Source: Synergistaceae bacterium (GTDB lineage: Bacteria; Synergistota; Synergistia; Synergistales; Aminobacteriaceae). Taken from it: 64,000 nt of DNA. The stretch lies in contig JAHDKT010000015.1 of the NCBI GenBank assembly GCA_018436725.1, positions 17,184-81,183 of the forward strand. The letters run 5' to 3'. Below are positions 1 to 13,006 of the stretch, piece after piece. Position 1 is the stretch's first letter; the number at the start of each line of letters is the position of its first letter. The notes under the pieces are model-generated. The model was not told where the DNA came from. It was given only the letters and a program-made list of their open reading frames with translations, and searched no databases. A program made the position numbers and the translations under genes.

Positions 1-169
1 CCTTTTGGAGGGATCGTTGGAACGAAGTATCCTTTCCGGCGAAAAGCACAAGAAGGGACTCTCGCCGCGCCAAGGAAGATTTTACTATATCCTGCCCGAT
101 GAGCAGAACCCCCGCGCGGCGGGCGAACCCCAAAACTGACAGCACGGCGGCGGTCGTCTTCTCATTCAC
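1..169 (-). CDS. L7Ae-family protein (YlxQ-like), N-terminal part only
   Basis: The gene runs off the left edge; 56 codons are present. It would start at the GTG at 169, which overlaps the ylxR stop by four bases (GTGA). The visible residues, including 'LGFARRAGVLLIGQD' and 'LLVLFAGKD', fit the N-terminal half of the L7Ae/L30e fold proteins that sit between ylxR and infB in many nusA operons. Members of the family bind kink-turn RNA; the specific role of YlxQ is not settled. infB would be expected next, outside the window. Confidence 0.8.
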   Translation of the reverse strand, partial: MNEKTTAAVLSVLGFARRAGVLLIGQDIVKSSLARRESLLVLFAGKDTSFQRSLQK

Positions 170-450
170 GGCGTCTCGTGCGGCTCCTTTGTTTTTTCAC
201 GGATCAAGGTCAAGATCTCCTCGTACAGCGAATCATCGACTTTCGTCTTCAGCGCCTTTGCAAGAGCGCCCCTTTTTACGGCTGCGGCAAGGCACTCCTC
301 GGAAAGACAGACATAGGCGCCTCGCCCGGGATGTCTCCCGGAAGGATCCACCCGCACTATCCCGTCGGGCGTCCTCACAACTCTGAGCATCTCCCGTTTA
401 GGAGCCTCTTCGCGACACCCGACGCACGTCCTCGGGCGTCGCCGTTTCAA
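166..450 (-). CDS. ylxR: YlxR family RNA-binding protein (DUF448)
   Basis: A 94-residue basic protein with the family pattern: 'RTCVGCRE' near residue 7 and 'GRGAYVC' near residue 43. YlxR proteins are small RNA- or nucleoid-binding factors encoded between nusA and infB; their exact role is unclear. No ATG is available in frame, so a TTG at 450 is taken as start. A GAGGAGGGG run lies rather far upstream, inside the end of nusA, so the start is less certain than the gene. It lies 11 bases after nusA and overlaps the L7Ae-family gene, so it is probably co-transcribed with rimP and nusA. Confidence 0.88.
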   Translation of the reverse strand: MKRRRPRTCVGCREEAPKREMLRVVRTPDGIVRVDPSGRHPGRGAYVCLSEECLAAAVKRGALAKALKTKVDDSLYEEILTLIREKTKEPHETP

Positions 451-461
451 AACGGCATCGC

Positions 462-1565
462 TTATTTGGACCCCTCCTCGTCGATTATATCCTGGAAAAT
501 ATCATGCAGCGTGGGCATCCTCTCCGGCTCCAGCGCATTGATGTCGATCTTCCATCCGGTCAGCCTTGCCGCTAGACGAACGTTCTGTCCGGCTTTTCCT
601 ATAGCAAGGGAGAGCTGGTCCGGGCGCGCGTACACGGTGACGGCCTTCTCCTGTTCAAGAATGGGCTCGATCTTGACGACCTTGGCCGGAGAGAGCGAAT
701 TCCGAACGTACTGCAACGGGTCGCTGCTCCACACGATGACATCGACCTTTTCCCCGCATAGCTCCTTGCTGATGGACTTGATCCTGGCGCCGTTGTTCCC
801 GACACAGGCTCCTACCGGATCGACATTCATATCGAGCGTCTGGACGGCGATCTTCGCCCTGGCCCCTGCCTCGCGAACAATATTCTTTATATCGATGACT
901 CCTTCGCGGATTTCCGGAACCTCCAACTCAAGGAGCTTCCGGAGCAGCCCCGGATGCGTCCGGGAGACCACGATCCGCGGACCGCGCGTCGTCTGCCGGA
1001 CATCGAGCAGATAGAACTTCATCCGCTCTCCCGGAATGTACTTTTCGCTTACGATGCGCTCCTCCCGGGGGAGAATGGCCTCCGTCCTGTCGTTGAGGCG
1101 GATGAGCACCTGGTCGTTTTCGGATTTGAAGACCACCCCGGTCACAAGGTCGCCGACCCTGTCCGAAAACTCCTCGAAGATGATCTGGCGCTCCGCGTCC
1201 TTCAGTCTCTGGATAATCACCTGGCGCGCAGTCTGGGCGGCGATACGTCCGAAGTTCTCGGGATCGCGCTCAATTCTGATATAGTCTCCCAAAGCGACAT
1301 CGATGAACCCCTGGGACTGTGCGTCCTCCAAAGCAATCTGCGTATCCGGGGCGGACACGACGTCAACTATCTGCTTCACCTCGCAGATGGAGATATCGCC
1401 GTTCTCCGTGTCGATATATACCTCGACGTCCTGATTCCCTCCCTGAAACTTCTTGTACGCCGAGATCAGCGCCGCCTCAAGACTCGACGCTATGACCTCC
1501 TGAGAAAGACCCCGCTCCTTGGTAATCTGGGCAAGTGCGCGAGCGAAGTCACGACCAAGCTGCAT
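462..1565 (-). CDS. nusA: Transcription termination/antitermination protein NusA
   Basis: A 367-residue NusA that binds RNA polymerase and nascent RNA during pausing, termination and antitermination. The RNA-polymerase-binding N-terminal domain spans roughly 1-125, followed by an S1 domain and two KH domains with GxxG-type loops ('GNNGARI' and 'GKAGQNV'). It ends about 20 residues after the second KH domain, so it lacks the acidic C-terminal repeats of enterobacterial NusA, as is usual outside Proteobacteria. Its ATG follows the rimP stop directly, indicating translational coupling in the rimP-nusA-ylxR order. Confidence 0.97.
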   Translation of the reverse strand: MQLGRDFARALAQITKERGLSQEVIASSLEAALISAYKKFQGGNQDVEVYIDTENGDISICEVKQIVDVVSAPDTQIALEDAQSQGFIDVALGDYIRIERDPENFGRIAAQTARQVIIQRLKDAERQIIFEEFSDRVGDLVTGVVFKSENDQVLIRLNDRTEAILPREERIVSEKYIPGERMKFYLLDVRQTTRGPRIVVSRTHPGLLRKLLELEVPEIREGVIDIKNIVREAGARAKIAVQTLDMNVDPVGACVGNNGARIKSISKELCGEKVDVIVWSSDPLQYVRNSLSPAKVVKIEPILEQEKAVTVYARPDQLSLAIGKAGQNVRLAARLTGWKIDINALEPERMPTLHDIFQDIIDEEGSK

Positions 1566-2066
1566 TTATGAACTCCTCCTTTTGTCTTTCTTTTCCTCGA
1601 AGACAAGATTGCCCTTGGTGATCACATTGAAAGGAACTTCGGCGACGGATTTCTCATCCGTGTTTTCCTCATAGATTTCAAGTATGACCGTATCGTCGTG
1701 CGCCGAAATAAGGACGCCGGTGAGGCTCTTCTTTCCCAAAACCGGAGTACGCGTTCTCAGCCTCGCCTTTTTCCCTAGAAAACGAACGTAATCTTCCATG
1801 GTAAAGAGAGGACGCTCGATCCCCGGAGAGCTGACCTCCAAAAAAAACTTCCCCGACACAAAATCTTCATGTTCATCGAGAAAAGCACTCAGAGCTTTTG
1901 AAACGATTTCGCAATCGCGCACCTCGATGCCGCCCATCGAATCGATGAACACCCTCAAAAAAACGGACCGTTCTTCGGTAACGAGCGTTATGCCGACGCA
2001 CTCGTATCCAAGCCCCTCCACAATGTCGCGCAGCGGCTTCCACATATCTTTTCTGCCTGTTTCCAC
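1566..2066 (-). CDS. rimP: Ribosome maturation factor RimP
   Basis: A 166-residue RimP, which assists 30S subunit assembly. The two-domain pattern is visible: 'ECVGITLV' then 'LRVFIDS.GGI' in the N-terminal alpha/beta domain, 'LEVSSPGIERPL' at its end, and an Sm-like C-terminal domain ('GVLISAHDDTVIL'). The start taken is GTG at 2066, about eight bases after a GGGG run; an in-frame ATG at 2045 is the alternative. It is the first gene of the rimP-nusA operon and is preceded by a terminator-like hairpin and a candidate promoter. Confidence 0.95.
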   Translation of the reverse strand: METGRKDMWKPLRDIVEGLGYECVGITLVTEERSVFLRVFIDSMGGIEVRDCEIVSKALSAFLDEHEDFVSGKFFLEVSSPGIERPLFTMEDYVRFLGKKARLRTRTPVLGKKSLTGVLISAHDDTVILEIYEENTDEKSVAEVPFNVITKGNLVFEEKKDKRRSS

Positions 2067-2092
2067 ATCGATCGCCCCGCTTCACTCTTCTT

Positions 2093-2125
2093 AAAAAACA
2101 AAGAGTGGGGGAAATCCCACTCTTT
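2093..2125 (-). terminator. Intrinsic terminator between the guaB unit and rimP
   Basis: A perfect 10-bp stem (2100-2109 with 2116-2125, six-base loop) is followed on the minus strand by GTTTTTT. It should end the guaB-small ORF transcript. A candidate promoter for rimP lies upstream of it, so the hairpin may also sit in the rimP leader. Confidence 0.85.
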
Positions 2126-2149
2126 GCAAAAAAAACCCGCAAAACAAGT

Positions 2150-2165
2150 AGTATAGAGTATAGCA
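2150..2165 (-). promoter_or_regulatory. Candidate rimP-nusA promoter (extended -10)
   Basis: On the minus strand TGCTATACT forms an extended -10 element, followed at once by a second TATACT. No good -35 is seen. A start about 7 bases downstream would place the terminator hairpin at 2100-2125 inside the rimP 5' leader. Confidence 0.45.
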
Positions 2166-2200
2166 CAAAAAAAGGCAGAGCGCAGTATCACTCCACAACT

Positions 2201-2389
2201 TTAGAGATAAAAATCGGATACAAAATCCTCCCACCACTCGTCGAGATACGTCTCGAACTCTCTCGGGTCTTCAACGGAGAATACATCATCCGCCATCTCC
2301 TCCTCCATGAGTTCAGGAAGAGCAAGAACTCCCGCCCAGTACACAGCATCCTCGTAAGTGTTCCGTTCAAAAACCTTCGCATCCGCCAT
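2201..2389 (-). CDS. Small acidic protein of unknown function
   Basis: A 62-residue ORF, very rich in Asp and Glu ('LMEEEMADDVFSVEDPREFE'), starting with ATG 38 bases after the guaB stop and ending before the terminator. A GGGGGT run about seven bases before the ATG could act as a weak ribosome-binding site. I do not recognise a family. The composition and its place between guaB and the shared terminator favour a real gene, but a chance ORF is possible. Confidence 0.5.
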   Translation of the reverse strand: MADAKVFERNTYEDAVYWAGVLALPELMEEEMADDVFSVEDPREFETYLDEWWEDFVSDFYL

Positions 2390-2427
2390 ATCGGACCCCC
2401 GTTCTCGGGAAGAACGAAATCACAACG

Positions 2428-5179
<2,752 letters not shown>

Positions 5180-5183
<4 letters not shown>

Positions 5184-6412
5184 GACATGCGGACTTCCCT
5201 TCGGATTCTCCCGAAGACCATGCGGCCGGCGGAAGTCTGAAGCATCGAAGTCACAACGACCTCGACCCTTTTCCCGATAAAGTTTTCGCCGTCCTCGACG
5301 ACGAACATCGTTCCGTCGTCGAGATACCCGACGCCTTGATGAGGTTCTTTCCCCTCGCGGATCACATCGATCACTATGGTCTCGCCGGGAAGCAGCATCG
5401 GCTTCAGCGCATTCGCAAGGTCGTTGACGTTCAGAACGCGAATCCCCTGGATCTGCGCAAGTTTATTGAGATTGTAATCCGTCGTCAGGATCTGGCCGCC
5501 GATTTTTTCCGCCAGAACAACCAGAGCGCTGTCTACGGATTCCGCCTTAAGATGCTTCAGCGACGCGTCGACTATTTCGACCTGAATATCCCCAAGTCGC
5601 TGAAGTTCGTTTACGACGTCGAGTCCCCGCCGGCCTCTCGTCCGCCGTGCAGGATCGGTCGAGTCGGCGACGGATTGGAGTTCGTGAAGCACGAATTGCG
5701 GGATGAGAATAATGCCCTCCAGAAACCCGGTCCGGGCGACATCCAGAATACGTCCGTCGATGATCACGCTTGTATCCAGTATTTTTTTGGGAACTTCCCA
5801 CGGCTGTTCATCGGAGGGGAACCCCTCCTCATCTCTATGGGGCTGCCCCTTGATCATGGAAAGACGTTCCTTGAGCCCTCGGATCGGACCGAACACTTGG
5901 CGGAGTTCGTTCTGTCGCTTCAACAAAATTCGCGCCCCCAGGTAGGCCAGCACGACATTGAGCACCACCGCCATATAGCTTCCGAACGGCAGGTCCGAAA
6001 ACGGAAGCGCCAAAAGATTCGCGATGAGCAGACCGATGATCATACCTACGGTAGCGGATGTAATTTCTGACCAGCTGGTGTTCTTAAGGTGCGATTCAAT
6101 AAAAGTACCCATGAAACCGAGAAGACGCAGAAAGAGAGGGGAGAAAATCAAACCGATAAAAGCGAATAAAACCACGGAAAAAATAGTCATCAGAATCTTG
6201 CCCGGCATCCAAAGGGGAAGCCATTCCTTCCCGGCCGAAAACCACTCCGCGGGGATGATCGGAAAAAGTAGCTGAGCTACCTGCGCGCCTATCATGCCCC
6301 CTATGAGAATCATCAGGCCGGAGAAAATCAACTGCACGATTTTCCCGAAACCTTCCGTCATATTTTCACCTCGCTTTTTAGATAAATATGCCATCAGCTT
6401 GAACTTTTTCAT
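5180..6412 (-). CDS. YacL-type membrane protein with PIN and TRAM domains
   Basis: A 410-residue protein with about four membrane segments in the first 165 residues, then a PIN nuclease domain and a C-terminal TRAM RNA-binding domain. PIN acidic residues are visible in 'LDTSVIIDGR', 'HELQSVAD', 'ESVDSAL' and 'LTTDYNLN'. Proteins of this build occur next to ispD in several phyla; a membrane-tethered RNase role is inferred. Two starts look good: ATG 6412 after AAGGAG, and ATG 6361 after GAGGTG, which would remove a basic 17-residue extension. It overlaps ispDF by four bases. Confidence 0.9.
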
Positions 6413-6469
6413 TGTGCTTCTCCTTTATCACAAGAAAACGCGCCGTCGGTCCGAAACGCTCCGAGGCTT

Positions 6470-7078
6470 TCATTGAGCGCCTTTCACGCGGACACGGGAT
6501 TCCATTGCGGCCTGCAGCGTGGTCCTGTCCGCGAACTCGATGCTGCCTCCCACGGGAAGACCGTACGCAATCCTGGAGAGAGACGCAGCGCCTGCGCCGA
6601 GATAGTCCACAAGAGCGTGGTACGTCAGATCGCCTTCTATACGCGGGTTCGTCGCTATTATCACCTCCTCTATGCCATCGTTCTCTATACGCGTGCACAG
6701 AGCCTCGAGCACCTTTCCGTCAAGCGTCTCTCCGTCGAGGGGCGATTCTCTTCCCCCGAGGACTTGATACACGCCGGAGAAAACTCCCGCGTGCTCGATA
6801 CTGAAAAGGTCCTCCACCGTCTCCACAACGCAGAGCACTTTTCTGTCCCGAAGAGGGTCTGAACAGATGGAGCACGGGTCGTCATCGGTGATGTTGCCGC
6901 AAATGGAACAATTATGGACGCGTTCTTTCAATGCCGCAAGAACACGCGCAAGTTCATCGGCGAAAGAGGGCGGCTGCTGCAAAACATAAAACGCCATACG
7001 CCGGGCGCTCTTCGCTCCGACGCCCGGCATTTTGCGGAACAACGACGCAAGTCTTTCAAAAGACTCCGGCAGCGCCAC
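6470..7078 (-). CDS. recR: Recombination mediator protein RecR
   Basis: A 202-residue RecR, which works with RecF/RecO to load RecA at gaps. A helix-hairpin-helix motif ('MPGVGAKSARRMAF') is followed by a C4 zinc finger (Cys 57, 60, 69, 72) and a Toprim domain ('VVETVEDLFSIE', 'IATNPRIEGDLT'). The start is GTG at 7078 after an AAGGGGG site. It follows ybaB/ebfC by 18 bases, the classical ybaB-recR pairing; no dnaX lies next to it here. Confidence 0.97.
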   Translation of the reverse strand: MALPESFERLASLFRKMPGVGAKSARRMAFYVLQQPPSFADELARVLAALKERVHNCSICGNITDDDPCSICSDPLRDRKVLCVVETVEDLFSIEHAGVFSGVYQVLGGRESPLDGETLDGKVLEALCTRIENDGIEEVIIATNPRIEGDLTYHALVDYLGAGAASLSRIAYGLPVGGSIEFADRTTLQAAMESRVRVKGAQ

Positions 7079-7096
7079 CCACGGCCCCCTTGCGGG

Positions 7097-7402
7097 TTAA
7101 AACAGTCCGGGCATGCCCAGGCCGCCGGTGAGCTGACTCATACGGCTGTTCGCCAGCTCCTTGCTCTTGCGAAGCGCATCGTTCACCGCCGCCAGCACGA
7201 GGTCTTCCAGCATCTCCACATCGTCGCCGGCGACCTCGGGCTCGATACGGACAGCGACAACGTCTCCCTGTCCGTTGGCGGTCACAGTCACCATACCGCC
7301 CCCGGCGCTTCCCTCGACCTGTTCGTTCGCCAGTTCCTCCTGAATCTTCGCCATCTGCGCTTGCATCTTCTGGGCCTGCTTCATGATTTTATCCATATTC
7401 AT
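7097..7402 (-). CDS. YbaB/EbfC family nucleoid-associated protein
   Basis: A 101-residue protein with the family pattern: '[15 protein letters not shown]' coiled N-terminus, then '[28 protein letters not shown]' broken by a beta hairpin, then a helical end. EbfC proteins are dimeric DNA-binding proteins of uncertain function, usually paired with recR as here. Starts at ATG 7402 (or in-frame ATG 7396) after GGGAG. Confidence 0.94.
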   Translation of the reverse strand: MNMDKIMKQAQKMQAQMAKIQEELANEQVEGSAGGGMVTVTANGQGDVVAVRIEPEVAGDDVEMLEDLVLAAVNDALRKSKELANSRMSQLTGGLGMPGLF

Positions 7403-7436
7403 GCGCTACATCGCTCCCTTACTTGTACTTGTTGAA

Positions 7437-7898
7437 CTAATGATGATACTCGACGCCGCGCATGATCGTAAACGCGCGGTACACCTGCTCGAGAAGGACA
7501 ACGAGACAAAGCTCATGCGGCATCGTCATGGGCGACAAAGAAAGCGTAAAATCGCTTCGACGCCGAATTTCTTCCGAGAGACCGAAAGCTCCTCCGATCA
7601 CCATCACGACCCTGCCCGGCGTCCCTTCCAAAATGGCTTGGAGCCATCCGGAGAAGGCTTGACTGTCGAAGCGTTCTCCCCGTTCCTCGAGCGTTACCAC
7701 GAAGTCTCTCTCCCGGAGTGTTTTCAGAAGGGCACCCCCCTCCTTCTCCATCTTTCTTAAAGGAAGAGAATCCTTCGACTCCGGAACGGTCTCCATCGTC
7801 ACCGAGACAAAAGCCCTCAATCTCTTGAAATATCGGTCCGCCATCATCGCTGCATGGTCGTCTTTCGCTTTTCCGACACTAAGAATAATGATTTTCAT
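7437..7898 (-). CDS. rlmH: 23S rRNA (pseudouridine-1915-N3) methyltransferase RlmH
   Basis: A 153-residue SPOUT methyltransferase that modifies pseudouridine 1915 of 23S rRNA on the 70S ribosome. The signature segments are 'VIGGAFGLSEEI' (SAM-binding knot), 'LSLSPMTMPHELC' and the C-terminal 'EQVYRAFTIMRGVEYHH'. Length matches the family. The ATG at 7898 has little Shine-Dalgarno sequence in front of it, so coupling to an upstream small ORF is possible. Confidence 0.97.
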   Translation of the reverse strand: MKIIILSVGKAKDDHAAMMADRYFKRLRAFVSVTMETVPESKDSLPLRKMEKEGGALLKTLRERDFVVTLEERGERFDSQAFSGWLQAILEGTPGRVVMVIGGAFGLSEEIRRRSDFTLSLSPMTMPHELCLVVLLEQVYRAFTIMRGVEYHH

Positions 7899-7916
7899 AG
7901 TATATGTCCAGCATGT

Positions 7917-8120
7917 TTATTGTATTTTTTCGCTTTCGGGGGAGAAATTTTCCATGGCCATCGCTTGCTCTTCAGAGAAACGTACGTCCAGGAGAAGCGG
8001 TAGAACTCCCCTTAGAAACTGCGCTTCGGTCAACCTGGAAAAATAAAAACGCGCCCCTCCGTTTTCGTGGCTACTTCGGGGCGCACAAAAAAAACTGTAT
8101 TTCCGGGAAACGGCTTTCAT
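7917..8120 (-). CDS. Possible small protein overlapping a terminator
   Basis: A 67-residue ORF whose ATG overlaps the stop of the upstream glycosyltransferase gene (ATGA) and has AAGGAG just in front of it. It ends 18 bases before rlmH. The coding frame runs straight through the intrinsic terminator at 8041-8084, which is odd for a real gene. No family is recognised. A shorter version starting at TTG 8033 (38 residues), beyond the hairpin, is also possible. It could be a chance ORF. Confidence 0.35.
   Translation of the reverse strand: MKAVSRKYSFFCAPRSSHENGGARFYFSRLTEAQFLRGVLPLLLDVRFSEEQAMAMENFSPESEKIQ
8041..8084 (-). terminator. Intrinsic terminator after the GT4-TagA fusion gene
   Basis: GCGCCCC (8078-8084 read on minus) pairs with GGGGCGC (8051-8057) across a 20-base loop, and the minus strand continues GTTTTTATTTTT. 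It lies 33 bases past the fusion gene stop. Confidence 0.75.
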
Positions 8121-9844
8121 ACCGCTCCTTTTCTCTTCGAACGATAAATACCGGTTTTTGTTAAAAGTACCTTCACCACAAACGCAAAAAGGTCAAGGTC
8201 TTTTTTCCATCTCCAGGGTTCCTGCAAAAGACGGTAAAACCATTCGAGCCCTATCTTCTGAAGAATCTTCGGGGCTCGTTTCAACGCCCCCGAGACAACG
8301 TCGAAAGCGCCGCCTACTCCTACGGCGAGCAGATCTCCGAGGGCTTCGGCGTTTTCGGAGACCCATATCTCCTGTTTGGGAATGCCCATCGCGACGAAGA
8401 GAATTTTTGCCCCGCTCTTCCTTATTTCTTCCGCCACGGATAAATCTCTTTCATCGAAATAACCGTCACGGAAACCGGCAACGACAAGATCAGGGAAACT
8501 GCTCCGGAGTTCGGCAACTGTCTTTTCAACTATATGCGGACGCGATCCGAGAAGATAAACGGGCCACCCTTCTGCGGCAGCCATACGGGCAAGACCTATC
8601 ATGTAATCGATCCCGGTTACACGTTCTTGAACAGGGGTACCCAGCAACTTAAGCGCCCAGACCAGGCCCGTCCCGTCAGCGAGAGTTAAAAATGAACCGT
8701 CGAGAGCCGCCGCGTACTTTTCGTTTCTCTCCGCCTCCATCACCGCTAAAGCGTTCACGGTTGCAATCAGGCGGGCGCCTCTGCCGGAGACAAGCCCTCC
8801 CCGCGCTTTTGAAAGGGCATAGTTCATCGAGACGTTATCTATGGTCGTTCTCCAGATGGACGGTCTCAGTGGCATTTCCACATTCTCCTTCATATTCCGT
8901 ATAGCCGGAGCCAGAGTGATACCGGCGAAAAGGATTGCAAGGCTCGCTACGAGCATCATCGACAGAGGATGCCCGAGTTGCGAGATGGCGACTGCGGATC
9001 CTCCAAGAGCGCAGAGAGAAGTAATGAACCGGACGGCGCTCGGATGATCCAGCCCCTTCCCTATCAATTTGCTGTACAGGACTGCGGCGTTCGATGTTTT
9101 AGAGGAGAAGGCGCGGTGCATGAAGTTCAGCGACGCTTCCATTATAGGAATGGCGAAGAGGCCGAGAGGTAGAATCATCAACGTACCGAACGTAATCCCT
9201 TTGCTTACGCCCAAAACCGAGGTTCCCGCCACAAGCACGCCCCACATCGCAGCAAGCGCTTCGCCCATGCGCCGGTACATATGGCCGTGACGACTCCAGA
9301 AAACTCCGAGGAAGAGAAGTCCTGAGACGGACATGAAAAAAGCATCCTGCAGATTCTGGCCGGAGAAGACCGTCGCGGCCAGCAGAAGCGAGAACGAAAC
9401 CGCGAGCAGATGACCGGCCATGCCTGGTATGTTATCCAATTCCTGCAGGAGCACTGGGAACGCGGAGACCCAGATCGCGGTGATAAGCACGGACACCTCG
9501 ACCGGGAGGAAGTGATACTGACCTGCGGGAAGACCTACGAAGGCGATCCTCGGCCCGAAAAAGGCGAAGACGAAACCTATGAGTAGATACACCGGCTTCC
9601 ACAGTGCGTTTGGATAAATATGCTGCACCATGCCGAACACAGCGGCAAGAACCGACATTCCTACGATGAAGCGGGACGAAGGATTTCCGACGCACAGAGC
9701 CGCCAGAATCCAAGCCGCAATGAGAGTCAGGTCACGGAAATAGTTGTATTGCGTCTTGTCCATGCTTCTCCTGCAGACGCGCTGCGCAAAAAAACAGAGC
9801 ACCGTCAGGGGAATCACACATAAAAGAATGCTGGAAACGTACAT
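8117..9844 (-). CDS. Eroded WecA/GT4-like membrane domain fused to WecG/TagA/CpsF glycosyltransferase
   Basis: A 575-residue fusion. Residues 1-320 carry about ten membrane segments that follow the WecA/MraY (GT4) plan: 'TAIWVSAFPVLLQELDNIPGM' near 122-142 stands where active enzymes have NxxNxxDGxDGL, and 'VLYSKLIGKGLDHPSAV' near 255 where they have HLHHRL and GLSH. The catalytic Asp/His residues are mostly gone, so this half is probably inactive. Residues 335-545 are a complete TagA/WecG domain ('NALAVMEAE', 'LADGTGLVWALKLLG', 'ERVTGIDYM', 'VAMGIPKQEIW'), which transfers an N-acetylhexosamine to a lipid-linked sugar at the membrane. The best Shine-Dalgarno (GGAGGG) is eight bases before an ATT at 9859 rather than the ATG at 9844. 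Confidence 0.88.
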   Translation of the reverse strand: MYVSSILLCVIPLTVLCFFAQRVCRRSMDKTQYNYFRDLTLIAAWILAALCVGNPSSRFIVGMSVLAAVFGMVQHIYPNALWKPVYLLIGFVFAFFGPRIAFVGLPAGQYHFLPVEVSVLITAIWVSAFPVLLQELDNIPGMAGHLLAVSFSLLLAATVFSGQNLQDAFFMSVSGLLFLGVFWSRHGHMYRRMGEALAAMWGVLVAGTSVLGVSKGITFGTLMILPLGLFAIPIMEASLNFMHRAFSSKTSNAAVLYSKLIGKGLDHPSAVRFITSLCALGGSAVAISQLGHPLSMMLVASLAILFAGITLAPAIRNMKENVEMPLRPSIWRTTIDNVSMNYALSKARGGLVSGRGARLIATVNALAVMEAERNEKYAAALDGSFLTLADGTGLVWALKLLGTPVQERVTGIDYMIGLARMAAAEGWPVYLLGSRPHIVEKTVAELRSSFPDLVVAGFRDGYFDERDLSVAEEIRKSGAKILFVAMGIPKQEIWVSENAEALGDLLAVGVGGAFDVVSGALKRAPKILQKIGLEWFYRLLQEPWRWKKDLDLFAFVVKVLLTKTGIYRSKRKGAV

Positions 9845-9895
9845 TTCCGAGGTAAAAATGAGCGACTCCCTCCTTCTACAAGAGTAATCCCTTTA

Positions 9896-9904
9896 ATTTT
9901 ACCA
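9896..9904 (-). promoter_or_regulatory. Candidate promoter for the GT4-TagA fusion
   Basis: An extended -10, TGGTAAAAT, on the minus strand in the 96-base gap after serS; no clear -35. Confidence 0.35.
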
Positions 9905-9940
9905 GCAACATACTATTATTTCTACCTGTTCCGGCGAAGG

Positions 9941-11696
<1,756 letters not shown>

Positions 11697-11723
11697 TCGG
11701 AACTCTCTCCCTTCAAGATCTCC

Positions 11724-12983
11724 CTACCGCAGGAGATCGCATATATGCAGCATGTGGCCGAGCTTCTGTTCCTTCGTTCCAAGGTAACGTTCGTTGAACT
11801 TGTTGGGCGGAATCACCAGCGGGATCCGTTCCGCGATCTCGATGCCGTATCCTTGCAGCCCGACCACTTTCCTCGGGTTGTTCGTCAGCAGCCTGATATT
11901 TTCAACCCCCAGATCCAGCAAGATCTGCGCCCCGATGCCGTAGTCGCGCAAATCCGGGGCGAAGCCGAGAGCTGCGTTCGCCTCCACCGTATCCATCCCC
12001 TTCTCCTGGAGCTGGTATGCCTTCAACTTTTCCGCGATACCGATACCGCGCCCTTCCTGCCGCATGTAAAGGACAACGCCGCACCCTTCCTTTTCCACCA
12101 TCTCCATCGCGACGGAGAGTTGCGGTCCGCAGTCGCAGCGCAGAGAACCGAAGACATCGCCCGTGAGGCACTCCGAATGCACTCGCACCAGAATTCCCTT
12201 CCGCCCGTTGACTTCCCCCTTCACGAGCGCGATATGCACCCGTTCCGAGTTCTCGTCGAGCACGTTTCTGTACGCATGCGCCACGAAAGCGCCGTGGAGC
12301 GTCGGAAGCTCCACCGTCGCAATCTTTTCTATCAGGCGCTCTCTTGTGCTTCGATACGCTATCAGATGCTCGATCGAGATGATCTTCAAACCGTATTCGG
12401 CGGCGAACTCGAGGAGTTGCGGAAGGCGCGCCATGGTTCCGTCCTCGTTCATGATCTCGCAGATAACCCCCACCGGCGGAAGTCCCGCAAGCCGCGCAAG
12501 GTCCACGGCCGCCTCGGTGTGTCCCGCCCGTTTGAGGACCCCACCTTGCCTCGCTTCGAGGGGAAACATGTGCCCCGGACGATAAAAATCTTCGGCGCGC
12601 GATGAAGGTTCGGCAAGCAATCTAGCTGTTGCGGCGCGTTCATCGGCTGAAATACCCGTCGTCGTTCCCTCTTTGGCGTCGACCGAGACAAGAAAGGCCG
12701 TGCCGTGCTTGTCGGTCCCCTCGCGCACCATCGGATCCAGGCGGAGACGGCGCGCGTACTCTCTCGAAAGAGGAACGCACACCAGACCGCGCGCCCTGCG
12801 AACCATGAAATTGATCGCCTCCGTAGTCGCCATGGACGCCGCGACGACAAGATCCCCCTCGTTCTCACGGCTGTCGTCGTCCACGACGATGATCATTCCG
12901 CCGTTCCGTATGCCCTCGACAGCCTCCTCGATGGTGCTGAACATCGCTTTCTCCTGCTTATCCGTCTCCGAAAGAGCGCTCAT
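11724..12983 (-). CDS. ribBA: Bifunctional DHBP synthase / GTP cyclohydrolase II
   Basis: A 419-residue fusion supplying both precursor branches of riboflavin. Residues 14-215 are RibB ('[14 protein letters not shown]', '[13 protein letters not shown]', 'GHMFPLEAR'). Residues 220-415 are RibA with its zinc cysteines ('[17 protein letters not shown]') and 'MRQEGRGIG'. Starts at ATG 12983 after GGGAGG or at ATG 12944 after CAGGAG; the family N-terminus ('FSTIEEAVE') favours the shorter form slightly. Lies between ribE and ribH. Confidence 0.97.
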   Translation of the reverse strand: MSALSETDKQEKAMFSTIEEAVEGIRNGGMIIVVDDDSRENEGDLVVAASMATTEAINFMVRRARGLVCVPLSREYARRLRLDPMVREGTDKHGTAFLVSVDAKEGTTTGISADERAATARLLAEPSSRAEDFYRPGHMFPLEARQGGVLKRAGHTEAAVDLARLAGLPPVGVICEIMNEDGTMARLPQLLEFAAEYGLKIISIEHLIAYRSTRERLIEKIATVELPTLHGAFVAHAYRNVLDENSERVHIALVKGEVNGRKGILVRVHSECLTGDVFGSLRCDCGPQLSVAMEMVEKEGCGVVLYMRQEGRGIGIAEKLKAYQLQEKGMDTVEANAALGFAPDLRDYGIGAQILLDLGVENIRLLTNNPRKVVGLQGYGIEIAERIPLVIPPNKFNERYLGTKEQKLGHMLHICDLLR

Positions 12984-13006
12984 TCAATAACAACCTCCCG
13001 CACTGT

